Source of the DNA: Acidobacteriota bacterium
Lineage (GTDB): Bacteria; Acidobacteriota; Terriglobia; Terriglobales; Acidobacteriaceae
Assembly (NCBI GenBank): GCA_019351975.1
Contig: JABBOG010000024.1
Span: forward strand, 1-54,325
Direction of reading: 5' to 3'
DNA: 54,325 bases
A program made the position numbers and the translations under genes. The stretch's first letter is position 1; the number at the start of each line of letters is the position of its first letter. The notes under the pieces were generated by a model. That model was given only the letters and a program-made list of their open reading frames with translations. It did no database searches and was not told the origin of the DNA. This document shows positions 7,753-15,936 of the stretch, piece after piece.

Positions 7753-8361
7753 ATGAAAGCGATGAAGCAGATTTTGGTAGCGGTAAGTTTAGTGGTCATG
7801 TCAGCGATGGCACCGGTAGTGATAGCGCAACAGGGCGTCGAGAAGGCTGCTCCAGGGACGTTGGTCGCTCCGGCCGAAGCATTAACTTCGCTGCTGAATA
7901 TGACCGAGAGCCAGATGATGAGTCTGGTGAAGGCATTCCCTGCCGACAAGTATGGATTTGCACCAAGCGCGGCGATTTTCGCACCTGGGCAACAAACTGA
8001 GTATACGGGCGTCCGCACTTTCGGGGCATTGGTCATTCACGTCGCGCAAGCGAATTACGCTTTGGGTTCGAAGCTGAGCGGACTAAAGCCCGAGATTGAT
8101 CCAGCGACCCTTCCTAAATTGACGAGTAAAGATGAGATTGTTGCTGCCCTTGAGGCCTCGTTTGCTTTCGATCACAAGGCGATTGGGACGCTCACGACCG
8201 CAAACGCCTTTGAAAGTGTAGGTGGTCCGTTTACGCGCTCCACTCAGGCAGCATTCATCGTGGTGCATGCTTCCGATGAGTATGGGCAGATGGTGGAGTA
8301 CCTGCGCATGAACGGTATAGCTCCACCGGCCAGCGGCGCTACTGCCCCGCCGAAGAAGTAG
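7753..8361 (+). CDS. Secreted DinB-like protein
   Basis: About 202 residues. The start at 7753 is chosen for its GGAGG (6-8 nt upstream) and because an export signal follows at once (MKAMKQILVAVSLVVMSAM, cleavage near AQQG). The mature part fits the DinB/YfiT-like four-helix fold: ALTSLLNMTESQMMSLVKAFPADKYGF, a His near VIHVAQANYALG, and HASDEYGQMVEYLRMNG with the His/Asp/Glu residues that bind metal in this superfamily. Members often act in thiol or stress metabolism, and exported versions are common in soil bacteria. Exact activity unknown. Confidence 0.82.
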   Translation: MKAMKQILVAVSLVVMSAMAPVVIAQQGVEKAAPGTLVAPAEALTSLLNMTESQMMSLVKAFPADKYGFAPSAAIFAPGQQTEYTGVRTFGALVIHVAQANYALGSKLSGLKPEIDPATLPKLTSKDEIVAALEASFAFDHKAIGTLTTANAFESVGGPFTRSTQAAFIVVHASDEYGQMVEYLRMNGIAPPASGATAPPKK

Positions 8362-8453
8362 GTAAGTGTCGCAAGCACCATAGAGATGGAGCTCCCCCCA
8401 ACACTTCATCTCTATGGCCGCAAGCCAAGCAGGGTAAGGAAGAGAGGTGAGGC

Positions 8454-9245
8454 TTGGCTGAGAAAGTCATCGTCGTTACGAATGTATGGTCAGGTCCTGG
8501 GCTTGCGGCGGCCATTTTGCTTTCTCGCCGAGGCTTCAAGGTCTTTGGCACAGTTGACGAGTACGTTTCGACGACGGAAGAGCTTCCGTTCACACAGATA
8601 CAACTGAAACGAGGGGATACGGAGGCTGTCAGAGACTCAATCGCGACGCTTCTTAGCGTCGCTGGGTGTGTCGATGCTCTCGTAAACATCTCCGAGACGT
8701 ACACAATCGGCGCATTGGAGGAGCTCAGTGAGGAGCAGACGAATCGGCATTTCGCGGATAGCTTCTTTGATGTTCTTCGATTGACCTACGCTGTCATTCC
8801 GTTCATGCGGGCACGCGGCATGGGGCGAGTGGTCAATATCGTTTCTCCGTTCGGCACCTCTCCAGCTCCATTTGTGGGAATGTACGCAGCCTCTCACGCT
8901 GCACTTGAAAGCTGGTCACAGAGCCTCAACAGAGAGATGGAAGGCACTGGGGTTCAAGTCACTGCGGTTGTGCGTGGCCTTCTTAGGCGTGTAGACAACG
9001 AGATTCGTTTGCCGGCGCGACCTTTGCGGCGCTATGAGCAGGGCTCTGCCAAGACGCTTGCTTCGCTCGCATCAGATTCTGACAGGTGGATCGGGGATGA
9101 GATGTTAGCCGAAGTTATTGAGCGCGCAATCACAGATCGAAACCCGAGGACAATCTATCGCACTAGCGTGGAACTCAGAGTATTTTCTATCGGTCTCCGT
9201 CATGCACCTCGATTACTCCAATTTCTCCTCAGATCGAGATCCTGA
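8454..9245 (+). CDS. SDR-like protein with degenerate active site
   Basis: A 263-residue SDR-fold protein. The NAG region is degraded to LVNISETYTIGA, the Ser segment is NIVSPFG, and the Tyr/Lys motif reads YAASH, with His replacing the catalytic Lys. The glycine motif is also changed (TNVWSGPG in place of TGxxxGxG). The overall order of elements, including TFxF-like RRGFKVFGTV and MYAASHAALESWSQSLNREM, is clearly SDR. TTG at 8454 with GAGGTGAGG just upstream is the likely start because no ATG or GTG precedes the Rossmann strand. It may have lost catalysis or adopted a binding role. Confidence 0.8.
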   Translation: MAEKVIVVTNVWSGPGLAAAILLSRRGFKVFGTVDEYVSTTEELPFTQIQLKRGDTEAVRDSIATLLSVAGCVDALVNISETYTIGALEELSEEQTNRHFADSFFDVLRLTYAVIPFMRARGMGRVVNIVSPFGTSPAPFVGMYAASHAALESWSQSLNREMEGTGVQVTAVVRGLLRRVDNEIRLPARPLRRYEQGSAKTLASLASDSDRWIGDEMLAEVIERAITDRNPRTIYRTSVELRVFSIGLRHAPRLLQFLLRSRS

Positions 9246-9246
9246 A

Positions 9247-9330
9247 ACTGCCAGCGCTATCTTCACGGTGGCGTAGACACTCGCTGCGAGATAAGCGGCC
9301 TCAACAAGTTCACCACTACGTTGTGCGTCT
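9247..9330 (-). pseudogene. Decayed partial copy of the small membrane protein gene
   Basis: Over about 70 bp this resembles the 5' part of the gene at 3115-3321 (roughly three quarters identical). In translation, AYLAASVYATVK here matches AYLAANVFAIVK there. The expected start codon reads ACG, and there is a frame break before the shared stretch, so it cannot be expressed as such. Confidence 0.6.
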
Positions 9331-9388
9331 TTCTGGCCCTCTCGTTACCAGCCTCCATCTCCGCGTCGATCCTCGCCTAAGGTGAGAA

Positions 9389-9415
9389 CAGCGCCGGCAA
9401 TTCATACCGGCGCTG
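9389..9415. terminator. Hairpin between convergent genes
   Basis: CAGCGCCGG, 9-nt loop, CCGGCGCTG: a perfect 9-bp GC-rich stem between the SDR-like gene ending at 9245 and the convergent MBL gene ending at 9436. It is likely a bidirectional terminator, although no long T-tract follows on either strand. Confidence 0.6.
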
Positions 9416-9435
9416 CGCGACCGATCGAGGCACTG

Positions 9436-10320
9436 TTACCAGTGCCAAACTGTCGGTTCCCAGCTTCGCACTAGTCCCTGCTGGGTAATGTGGCCTAGTC
9501 CTGGGAATGGAAAATGAGGCACCAATACCAACGATTTTTCGGCAATGACCTGATTGTGCACTCTTAACCGTGTGCGTGCCCCTAGTTCCTGGTCGTTATC
9601 GAACCCGACATGCCACTCGGGATGCACTACGCTGAGGGCGAAATGATGCAGAGCGTCCGCAGAATAGAAGAGGCTCTCCGACCCCGATGAGATATTGAAG
9701 GCGAGCATGCCGGGCGTGTGGCCGAAGGCTTCCACGGCGGTAATGCCGGTTACGACCTCCTGGCCTGGCTTAACGAATTCGACTCGCTCCTTGATTCCGC
9801 CGAGATGACGTTTTGCCCCGGCAACGATCATTTGCTTGAGTTCTTCCGGCAGCAGATTTCCGAGCTTGATGTCTGGCTTCATCCAGTAGGCCCATTCCTG
9901 CTCGCCAATCACATAGCGGGCATTCGGAAAGACCTGGGAGCCGTCGGCAGCCAGTGTGCCAAACACGTGATCCAGATGTGCGTGCGAGATGATGATCGTG
10001 TCAATTTCTTCGGGAGCAACACCGAGGTTCCGTAGATGATCGGGCAGGTGTCCCCCGGACGGTCCAAGGTACGGCCCCATGCCGTTGTCGATGAGAACCT
10101 TGTGTTTTCCGGTGTCTACATACAGTGAATTGATTTGAAAGTAAGCAGATGCCGAGGACAGAAACTTACTCTCCATGAAAGCCTGAAACTCCTCTTCACT
10201 AGCTCCCGCCGCGATCATGATCCTGGGATTGTCGAACTGGAGAAACCCGTCGCTGACAGACGCAACTTCAAATTCTCCAATCTCGAAGCGGTAAAAGCCA
10301 GCGCCTTGTTCTTTACTCAT
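9436..10320 (-). CDS. Metallo-beta-lactamase-fold hydrolase
   Basis: A 294-residue MBL-fold protein. The metal-binding motif is ISHAHLDHVFG (HxHxDH), followed by a His in AFGHTPGML, an Asp in FYSADALHHFA and a late His in VPHFPFPGLGH. N-terminal FEIGEFEVASVSDGFL is typical of the lactonase/N-acyl-homoserine-lactonase-like branch. Met19 of the open frame (at 10320) is the better start because AGGAG lies 7 nt upstream. Substrate unknown; quorum-signal lactones or other esters are possible. Divergent from the SDR gene at 10476. Confidence 0.93.
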   Translation of the reverse strand: MSKEQGAGFYRFEIGEFEVASVSDGFLQFDNPRIMIAAGASEEEFQAFMESKFLSSASAYFQINSLYVDTGKHKVLIDNGMGPYLGPSGGHLPDHLRNLGVAPEEIDTIIISHAHLDHVFGTLAADGSQVFPNARYVIGEQEWAYWMKPDIKLGNLLPEELKQMIVAGAKRHLGGIKERVEFVKPGQEVVTGITAVEAFGHTPGMLAFNISSGSESLFYSADALHHFALSVVHPEWHVGFDNDQELGARTRLRVHNQVIAEKSLVLVPHFPFPGLGHITQQGLVRSWEPTVWHW

Positions 10321-10475
10321 TGCGGTCTCCTCTGATGCCGATTCCTTGTTGTTCACTCGTTGCTGAGCCAGCAACGGCGGGTAGTAATATATCGCACGCT
10401 ATAGTATGCTCGGCATGTTGTCAATTTTGTATAGCTATCACTACACAACTGCAAAATGCCACAGGAGCGCACACT

Positions 10476-11225
10476 ATGCCAGCACTACAGGGAAAGGTCG
10501 CCATCATCACAGGCGGCAGCAGCGGAATTGGACTCGCTATCGCAAAGCGTTTTGTGTCGGAAGGCGCATATGTCTTCATCACCAGTCGCCGGGAATCGGA
10601 GTTGGATAAGGCAGTGGCCGAGATCGGCAAGAGCGTCACCGCCGTACAGGGCGACGTTTCAAAGCTGGAGGATTTGGATCGGCTCTATTCGGTTGTCTCT
10701 TCTGAGGGGCGAAGAATTGATGTCGTTGTCGCGAACGCTGGTTTCGTCGGAATGGGTCCAATCACGACTGCGACACCTGAGTTTTTCGATCAGACCTTCA
10801 ATACGAATGCGCGCGGAGCATTCTTCACTGTCCAGAAGGCGTTGCCGTTTATGAACGACGGTGGCTCCATCATCCTCATTACTTCCGCTGGGAAGAACAA
10901 GGCGACCCCAGGCCGAAGCGCGTACAGCGGAACGAAAGCAGCTCTACGATCTTTCGTTCGCACTTGGACGATGGAACTGAAGGATCGAGGTATCCGCTCG
11001 AATGTCCTAAGTCCGGGAGCCACTGAAACGCCGATCCTCGAAGGCTTGTTCGGTTCGAAAGAGGCTACTGAGGCGGGAAAGGCGCAATTCGTAAAAGCGA
11101 CTCCGCTTGGCAGGATGGGTCGGCCCGAGGAGATTGCGGCGGCAGCGCTCTTTCTGGCATCGAGCGAGGCCAGCTTCATTACAGGCATTGATCTGATCGT
11201 AGACGGCGGATTGAGCGCTGTTTAA
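10476..11225 (+). CDS. SDR-family oxidoreductase
   Basis: A 249-residue classical SDR. TGGSSGIG cofactor loop at residues 12-19, SRR specificity turn, DVS, ANAGF, Ser in ILITSAGKN, YSGTK catalytic pair, LSPGATETPIL and IDLIVDGG. Start chosen at 10476 (AGGAG 9 nt before ATG). It shares several phrases with the SDR at 6883-7629 (KAALRSF, xPGxxxTPIL), suggesting duplicated or co-acquired paralogues. It stands between the divergent MBL gene and the cupin gene, with which it likely forms a two-gene transcript (39-bp gap). Confidence 0.94.
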   Translation: MPALQGKVAIITGGSSGIGLAIAKRFVSEGAYVFITSRRESELDKAVAEIGKSVTAVQGDVSKLEDLDRLYSVVSSEGRRIDVVVANAGFVGMGPITTATPEFFDQTFNTNARGAFFTVQKALPFMNDGGSIILITSAGKNKATPGRSAYSGTKAALRSFVRTWTMELKDRGIRSNVLSPGATETPILEGLFGSKEATEAGKAQFVKATPLGRMGRPEEIAAAALFLASSEASFITGIDLIVDGGLSAV

Positions 11226-11264
11226 CCGAAACGAAGCATTCCAACCGAATCAGGAGAGAACAAA

Positions 11265-11789
11265 ATGAAGATCCAAAGAATCATCACAGCCGAGGGCAAG
11301 TCTGGCGTAGCCACCAAGATCGACACCATCGACACATCGACAGTTGACTTCCTCACTAACATCTGGGGGTTCGACAAAGTTCCCAACTTGCCGCTAACGC
11401 CAGAGCAGGTTTTGGGCGAATATAAACCGTTGGGGATATTTGGCCCACTCGGCGGTCTTCGGGTCGATCTCTTTACCCTGGCTCCCGAGACGCCAGAGGG
11501 ACCAGCGCCGCTTGAACGTGCCGCCTCTATCGACATGGGCACTCCAGGAATGGTCCCGGGTAAAGAAGGTGACGGGATGCACCGCACTGACAGCATCGAT
11601 CTTGCCATAGTGATGGATGGCGAAGTAAACGCCGGATACCCTGGCGAAGATGGTCAGGTGCACGAACTCACGCTCAAGACAGGGGACCTGATCGTGACGA
11701 ACGGAACGTTCCATAGCTGGCATAACCGCTCCACCACGCCTTCCACCATTCTCTTTGTCGTTCTGGCAGCCGAGCGCAAAGAGGCTTAG
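11265..11789 (+). CDS. Cupin-domain protein
   Basis: A 174-residue single cupin. The barrel is seen in the second half: HRTDSIDLAIVMDGEV (motif 1 region) and LKTGDLIVTNGTFHSWHNRS (motif 2 region, with the His pair). AGGAG lies 9 nt before ATG. It probably binds a small metabolite or metal. Downstream of the SDR gene in the same direction; a strong hairpin at 11830 ends the transcript. Confidence 0.88.
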   Translation: MKIQRIITAEGKSGVATKIDTIDTSTVDFLTNIWGFDKVPNLPLTPEQVLGEYKPLGIFGPLGGLRVDLFTLAPETPEGPAPLERAASIDMGTPGMVPGKEGDGMHRTDSIDLAIVMDGEVNAGYPGEDGQVHELTLKTGDLIVTNGTFHSWHNRSTTPSTILFVVLAAERKEA

Positions 11790-11829
11790 ACAAATCCGCG
11801 CAGCTTTTACCTTGCTGCTTGCAAAACGT

Positions 11830-11855
11830 GGACGCCTCATCGAAGTGAGGCGTCC
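11830..11855. terminator. Rho-independent-like hairpin
   Basis: GGACGCCTCA, 6-nt loop, TGAGGCGTCC: a perfect 10-bp stem lying between the convergent cupin and TetR genes. Read on the minus strand it is followed by ACGTTTTGC, a weak T-run. Confidence 0.7.
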
Positions 11856-11912
11856 ATCGCAACAACGGAGTCGTCTGTATCGTATGGAGGCGTCGAGCTG
11901 AGCACAGGGCCA

Positions 11913-12557
11913 CTACTGTCGAAGGCGAGGGGACGCCCTCTTACGGCTAGTCGACCTCTGTTCCGGTCTTGGAACATCTGCTGAAGGCCACGCCATCAAA
12001 GCCACGGCGATCGTACTGTGTAGGTCTTTCCGTTTTGCTCCCGACTGCGCTTCTACCGCCAGGCCCCACGCAGTGACCGCGATATAGCGCGCGAGCGCGT
12101 CCGGCTCGGCATCCATCGGAAGCTCGACAGTGCCACGAGCCTTGGCGAACCGCTTGCGAAGTCTAACGGTCAACTCGCCGCGCAGATCGGCGAGCCACGC
12201 TCGGACTGTATCGTCTTCTGCCGAAGGAAGAGAACTGTTGAGAGCGAGGCAGCCAGGCGCATGAGATGGCCCGGTGAGGACGTCGGCATAGCCATAGAGA
12301 AACTTCTCCGCCACACCTCGCACAGTCGGTTCCCGAAGCGCACTCTCAAGAAGTTCCAGCTGTTTTTCGTAATACTGCTCGATGACTATGCGGAAGAGCT
12401 TTTCCTTATTTCCAAAAGCAAAATAGAAGCTTGGCGCGGTGATGCGCATAGCACCGGTGAGGTCAGTGAGCGATGTGCCTTCGTAGCCCTTTCGCCAGAA
12501 AAGTTCAGTCGCCGTCTTGATGGCCGTGTCGATGTCGAATTCGCGTGGACGTCCCAT
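11913..12557 (-). CDS. TetR/AcrR-family regulator
   Basis: A TetR protein starting MGRPREFDIDTAIKTATELF, with HTH GTSLTDLTGAMRITAPSFYFAFGNKE and a C-terminal domain with PGCLALNSSL as in AcrR/YcdC-like regulators. Met11 of the longer frame (12557) is preferred because GGAG lies 6 nt upstream and family members start MGRPR. The gene is divergent from the VOC gene, with a shared intergenic region holding a consensus-like promoter and two ATAACGTT elements, so it probably represses the VOC gene. Confidence 0.93.
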   Translation of the reverse strand: MGRPREFDIDTAIKTATELFWRKGYEGTSLTDLTGAMRITAPSFYFAFGNKEKLFRIVIEQYYEKQLELLESALREPTVRGVAEKFLYGYADVLTGPSHAPGCLALNSSLPSAEDDTVRAWLADLRGELTVRLRKRFAKARGTVELPMDAEPDALARYIAVTAWGLAVEAQSGAKRKDLHSTIAVALMAWPSADVPRPEQRSTSRKRASPRLRQ

Positions 12558-12596
12558 AGATGCTCCGGACCATTCTATACCACGCACTACATAACG

Positions 12597-12624
12597 TTGA
12601 CACCTCCCATACGCGTACTATAAC
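12597..12624 (+). promoter_or_regulatory. Promoter with two ATAACGTT elements for the VOC gene
   Basis: -35 TTGACA at 12597-12602, 16-nt spacer, -10 TATAAC at 12619-12624. An ATAACGTT octamer overlaps each hexamer (12591-12598 and 12620-12627), 29 bp apart. This spacing would let a bound TetR protein cover both promoter boxes. Confidence 0.6.
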
Positions 12625-12633
12625 GTTCGATAT

Positions 12634-12690
12634 AGAACTGCTGTCGCGGACGACGTACCGATCTTGGTCCGATTCGCGCGAGCACACACA
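12634..12690 (+). repeat. Leader direct repeat, copy 1
   Basis: About 56 bp upstream of the VOC gene that recurs at 13139-13194 with roughly 80% identity by eye. Shared blocks include GAACTGCTG, GACGTAC, GATCT, CGATTCGCG and AGCACA in the same order and spacing. Confidence 0.65.
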
Positions 12691-12712
12691 CACTTATTCG
12701 GAGGTCCGAGAA

Positions 12713-13135
12713 ATGCCAAATACCACCTACGAAATGTTTCCCAGCACGGGCTTTACCGTGACGCACTTTCTCGTTTCGGCGGACATCAAGAAGTCGCTGG
12801 ACTTCTACTCGCGAATCCTCGGCGGGAAAGTTGTCATGGACGGTGAGAACGGCAAGCCGTGCATCGTCCAGCTCGAGAACACATGGGTCATCATCAACGT
12901 TGGCGGCGGGCCGACCGACGACAAGCCGTCCGTCTACCTTGCGCCTCCGAAGGAGGGCGAGGCTGTCAGCAGCTTCATGAACATCCGCGTCGCAAACATC
13001 GCAGAATGCTACGAACGTTGGAAGGCTCTGGGTGCGGAGTTCCTCACCGAACCCAAGGTTCACGAGGCTGAGACGCGGTGCTACATGCGCGATCCTGATG
13101 GCCATCTCATCGAGGTCGGCGAAGCGAAAAAGTAG
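12713..13135 (+). CDS. VOC-fold (glyoxalase/bleomycin-resistance-like) protein
   Basis: A 140-residue vicinal-oxygen-chelate protein: FTVTHFLVSADIKKSLDFYSRILGG is the classic first beta-alpha-beta, and TRCYMRDPDGHLIEVGE closes the second module with the metal-binding Glu. Start at 12713, with GGAGG 8-9 nt upstream; the longer frame begins inside the promoter. Relatives include dioxygenases, glyoxalases and antibiotic-binding proteins; the substrate cannot be told. Likely regulated by the divergent TetR gene. Confidence 0.92.
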   Translation: MPNTTYEMFPSTGFTVTHFLVSADIKKSLDFYSRILGGKVVMDGENGKPCIVQLENTWVIINVGGGPTDDKPSVYLAPPKEGEAVSSFMNIRVANIAECYERWKALGAEFLTEPKVHEAETRCYMRDPDGHLIEVGEAKK

Positions 13136-13138
13136 CGT

Positions 13139-13194
13139 CGAACTGCTGGCGCGAATGACGTACGATCTCGATGCGATTCGCGTCAGCACATACA
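13139..13194 (+). repeat. Leader direct repeat, copy 2
   Basis: Second copy of the 12634-12690 element, here directly after the VOC stop codon and 27 bp before the next start codon. Both copies stand just upstream of a ribosome-binding site, as if a promoter-proximal leader was duplicated together with a gene. Confidence 0.65.
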
Positions 13195-13220
13195 GTTTTT
13201 AATGGTCTGAGGTGCTCTCT

Positions 13221-14003
13221 ATGGACGTTCCTGTTCTGGTAGTCGATGGTGTTGTAAAGCTTCCTTCTGAAGCAAACGGTGCCGTCGTTGTTGGCGGCTC
13301 GAATGCCACGGCTTACGCGGCGTACTACTCGGCTAGAGCCGGCGTTCGTGCCGCCATCCATCATGACTGCGGCATCGGCCGGGATGAGGCGGGGGTCAGT
13401 GGTCTGCCTTGGGCGGACCAGCATGGCATGGCTATGGCGTCCGTTGCGACGGACAGCGCCCGGGCGGGCGACGCCGAAGACATGTTCCACCGAGGGATCA
13501 TCAGTCGCGTCAACAAACTTGCGGCCACGTGTGGGGTAGAGACCGGTCAAACCGTTGCACAGGCAGTGGAGCTATTGAAGTCTGCCCCCTGGCCCCACGC
13601 AGACGTGGAGGCACCGGTAGAGGAGCGCGCCTTTGTTGAGGGCGTCCTCTGCATAGGCTCCATCTCATTTGCTACTCCAGAAGATGCAGGCTTGGTCGTG
13701 GCAAGCGGTAGTCATGGCGGCAGAAGCGCTGCTCCATTTACGCGTTCCTTCAAGCCACGCCTTGTTTTCTTCAACGATGCCGGCTTCGGCGCCGATCGCG
13801 CGGGCGCTGCCTCCCTTCCTCTCCTCGATTCCGATGGTATCGCCGCTGCTACGGTCGCTGCGGATTCGGCGTGTATCGGTGATGGCGAATCAACGCTGAC
13901 ACAGGGCATTATCTCGGCGGTGAATGAAACGGCATACAGACTCGGTGCCAGGGTCGGGAAGACAGCCCTTGATATCGCGCGAACCCTAGCGGAGAAAGCT
14001 TAA
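13221..14003 (+). CDS. Unrecognised protein made of two related halves
   Basis: A 260-residue cytoplasmic protein that I cannot place in a named family. Two halves (about residues 21-119 and 158-256) share a pattern: a Gly-rich start, HHDCGIGRDEAG versus FNDAGFGADRAG, GMAMASVATDSARAGD versus GIAAATVAADSACIGD, and RGIISRVN versus QGIISAVN, each ending in a helix (AQAVELL / ALDIARTL). It looks like an internal gene duplication giving a pseudo-dimer, with repeated Asp and Gly positions that could form an active site. ATG at 13221 is preferred over GTG at 13212 because GAGG sits about 9 nt upstream. It is preceded by the second leader repeat. Confidence 0.75.
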   Translation: MDVPVLVVDGVVKLPSEANGAVVVGGSNATAYAAYYSARAGVRAAIHHDCGIGRDEAGVSGLPWADQHGMAMASVATDSARAGDAEDMFHRGIISRVNKLAATCGVETGQTVAQAVELLKSAPWPHADVEAPVEERAFVEGVLCIGSISFATPEDAGLVVASGSHGGRSAAPFTRSFKPRLVFFNDAGFGADRAGAASLPLLDSDGIAAATVAADSACIGDGESTLTQGIISAVNETAYRLGARVGKTALDIARTLAEKA

Positions 14004-14142
14004 CAAAGGGAGAGTCCAGAAGGGGGAACGTCTTCTGGCGCGCAGCCGGCGAGCGGAGGCCGGACAAAAGGCGGGATGAGGGCCGGGAGAAACCGAAGGG
14101 GGTTCTCCCGCCGCGATTTGTGTGCCGGTCGGGAGACAAGGC

Positions 14143-14164
14143 GGCCCCGGACGAATCCGGGGCC
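14143..14164. terminator. GC-rich hairpin after parB
   Basis: GGCCCCGGA, CGAA tetraloop, TCCGGGGCC: a perfect 9-bp stem just downstream of the minus-strand parB stop. The stable tetraloop supports a terminator or 3' end protector; there is no clear T-tract. Confidence 0.6.
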
Positions 14165-14176
14165 AGAGTGGATGGA

Positions 14177-15850
14177 TTAGGCGGCTTTCTGTTTCTTGGC
14201 TGTTGTCTTCTTCTCGGCAGGTTTGACTAGAGTTGGAGCCGCTTTCGGCTTGCTGGCTCTCTTGGGTTTGGCCTGGGGTGGAGCGAATAGGGCCTCGGCT
14301 TCGGAAAGCAGGTCGGGGTCGGTGTCGCGGGGCAATCCCAGATGGTCGGTCAACGCAAGACGCAGGGCAAAGCTGGTTAGCTTTTCGTCTGCGGTGTTAC
14401 CAAGCGCGGCCAGTACGATCTCCTGCTCGGTCTGTTCCTGACTTTCATCGTCTCCGGCGAAGTGGCTGGCGACTTCCTCTAGGAAGCTGTACGGGTCGAT
14501 GTAGACCACCAATCGCAGAAACAAGCGGAGTTGCGTTGCCGTGAACACAGCGGGAGTCTGTTCGAGGATGCGGTCGAAGGTGGCAAGACGTGCCTTGCGG
14601 TGTTTTTCGCGGCGGGCTTGTTCGGCTTCGTACTCCTTCTGTTGGCGCTCGGACTCGGCTTTGCGCTCTTCCTCTTTGCGCTCCTGTTCGGCTCTGTACT
14701 CGGCCATCCGCTCCTCGTGCTCGGCCTCGCGCTGTGCTGCCTCTTCCTCCGTCTCCTGTGCGGCAGCGGGTGCCATGATGGGAGGCGGGTCGACGGCAAC
14801 GCGGGCAGCTTCGCGCGGGTTGTGTACCGGGCAATTCGGGTCAACGCAGACTGCCAGTGTGCGTCCGGCATGTTTGCCGAACACGATGAGGGCAGATTTG
14901 GTGTGACTGCACGGCGGCTCGGCGTCCGGGTTGTCGGGAATGTCGAGTTCGCGGTACTGGTGTTTTTGCAAGGCTCCGGGGTGCTGCTCTTTCGGCGCTC
15001 TCCATGCCGTTTCGATGGTGACAAGCTCAGGCCGCGCGTTAATCTCGCGGTCGATGTGCGCCGTCACCTTCCCTTGGAAGCATGGCGCGTCAAGGCACTG
15101 GTCACCCTGCACGTCGGCAAACAGGCTGGTATTGAAGCCGCTGCGCCGTGGGCAGGTGACGCAGGCTCCGGCAGTTGGGTTCAGGCTTGGGTCTTCCCGG
15201 TCGAAGGGAGCGTCGGCAAGGTTCAAATAAAGATTGGTCTGAATCCACGCGCTGAGGTGCTTGGCCGGAAGCAGGTGAACTTCCTTGTCCTGCCAGTCCT
15301 TGCGCCAGCAGTTGTCGAACGCATCGGCCTGATGCTCCTGCGGTAGACGCGCAATCAACGCTGCATGGCTGGCGGTGATGCGCTCTTGCTGGAATGCCTC
15401 TGCTACTGCGGGGATAAGCTGCAACAGACTCAGCCTCGCATAGATGTGGCTGGCACTCTTGCCGGACTTCTCGACCAACGCTGCAACGTCGTAGCCCGGA
15501 AGGTCAAGCAAGCTCTGAAAGCCTTGGGCCTCTTCGTAGGGGTGTACGTCTTCACGCTGCGAGTTCTCGACAAGCTGCCACTCAAGCGCCTGGGCATCCG
15601 TGAGTTCCTTGATGCGGGCGGGGAGTGAGAACTCTTCGGCAAGCTGTCCCGCTCGGAAGCGCCTCGCACCTGCAACGATCTCGAAGGCGTTGTCTTTGGG
15701 ACGCACGACGATGGGCTGGATGAGTCCGCCTGACCGGATGGACTCGGCCAGTTCTTCCAGCTTCTTCTGGTCGAACGTCTTGCGTGGGTTGGTCTTGGAT
15801 TCGAAAAGCTGGTCGATGGCGACGTATTGGAATTCGCTGCTGTTCTGCAT
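14177..15850 (-). CDS. parB: ParB/RepB/Spo0J-family protein
   Basis: A 557-residue ParB-type protein. N-terminal ParB domain: IDQLFESKTNPRKTF, ELAESIRSGGLIQPIVVRP and the box-II CTPase/arginine motif GARRFRAG (about residues 60-67), then NSQREDVHPYEEA and an HTH region (VAALVEKSGKSASHIYARL). The middle holds Cys pairs (ACVTCPRRSGF, DQCLDAPC, DPNCP) likely to bind zinc. A long charged coiled-coil of E/R/K-rich repeats (about residues 375-425) and an Ala/Lys/Pro-rich tail follow. The start at 15850 has AAGGAG 9 nt upstream. No parA gene is present, so it may act in element maintenance, as an anti-silencer, or in relaxosome assembly rather than classical partition. Confidence 0.93.
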   Translation of the reverse strand: MQNSSEFQYVAIDQLFESKTNPRKTFDQKKLEELAESIRSGGLIQPIVVRPKDNAFEIVAGARRFRAGQLAEEFSLPARIKELTDAQALEWQLVENSQREDVHPYEEAQGFQSLLDLPGYDVAALVEKSGKSASHIYARLSLLQLIPAVAEAFQQERITASHAALIARLPQEHQADAFDNCWRKDWQDKEVHLLPAKHLSAWIQTNLYLNLADAPFDREDPSLNPTAGACVTCPRRSGFNTSLFADVQGDQCLDAPCFQGKVTAHIDREINARPELVTIETAWRAPKEQHPGALQKHQYRELDIPDNPDAEPPCSHTKSALIVFGKHAGRTLAVCVDPNCPVHNPREAARVAVDPPPIMAPAAAQETEEEAAQREAEHEERMAEYRAEQERKEEERKAESERQQKEYEAEQARREKHRKARLATFDRILEQTPAVFTATQLRLFLRLVVYIDPYSFLEEVASHFAGDDESQEQTEQEIVLAALGNTADEKLTSFALRLALTDHLGLPRDTDPDLLSEAEALFAPPQAKPKRASKPKAAPTLVKPAEKKTTAKKQKAA

Positions 15851-15936
15851 GATGCGCTCCTTGGGCTGTGGTTGGTGGTTGGGGTTGTGAAGCGGACACG
15901 CTGCCCTGTCACCGCTTCGTAGGCGGGAAACTTGGG

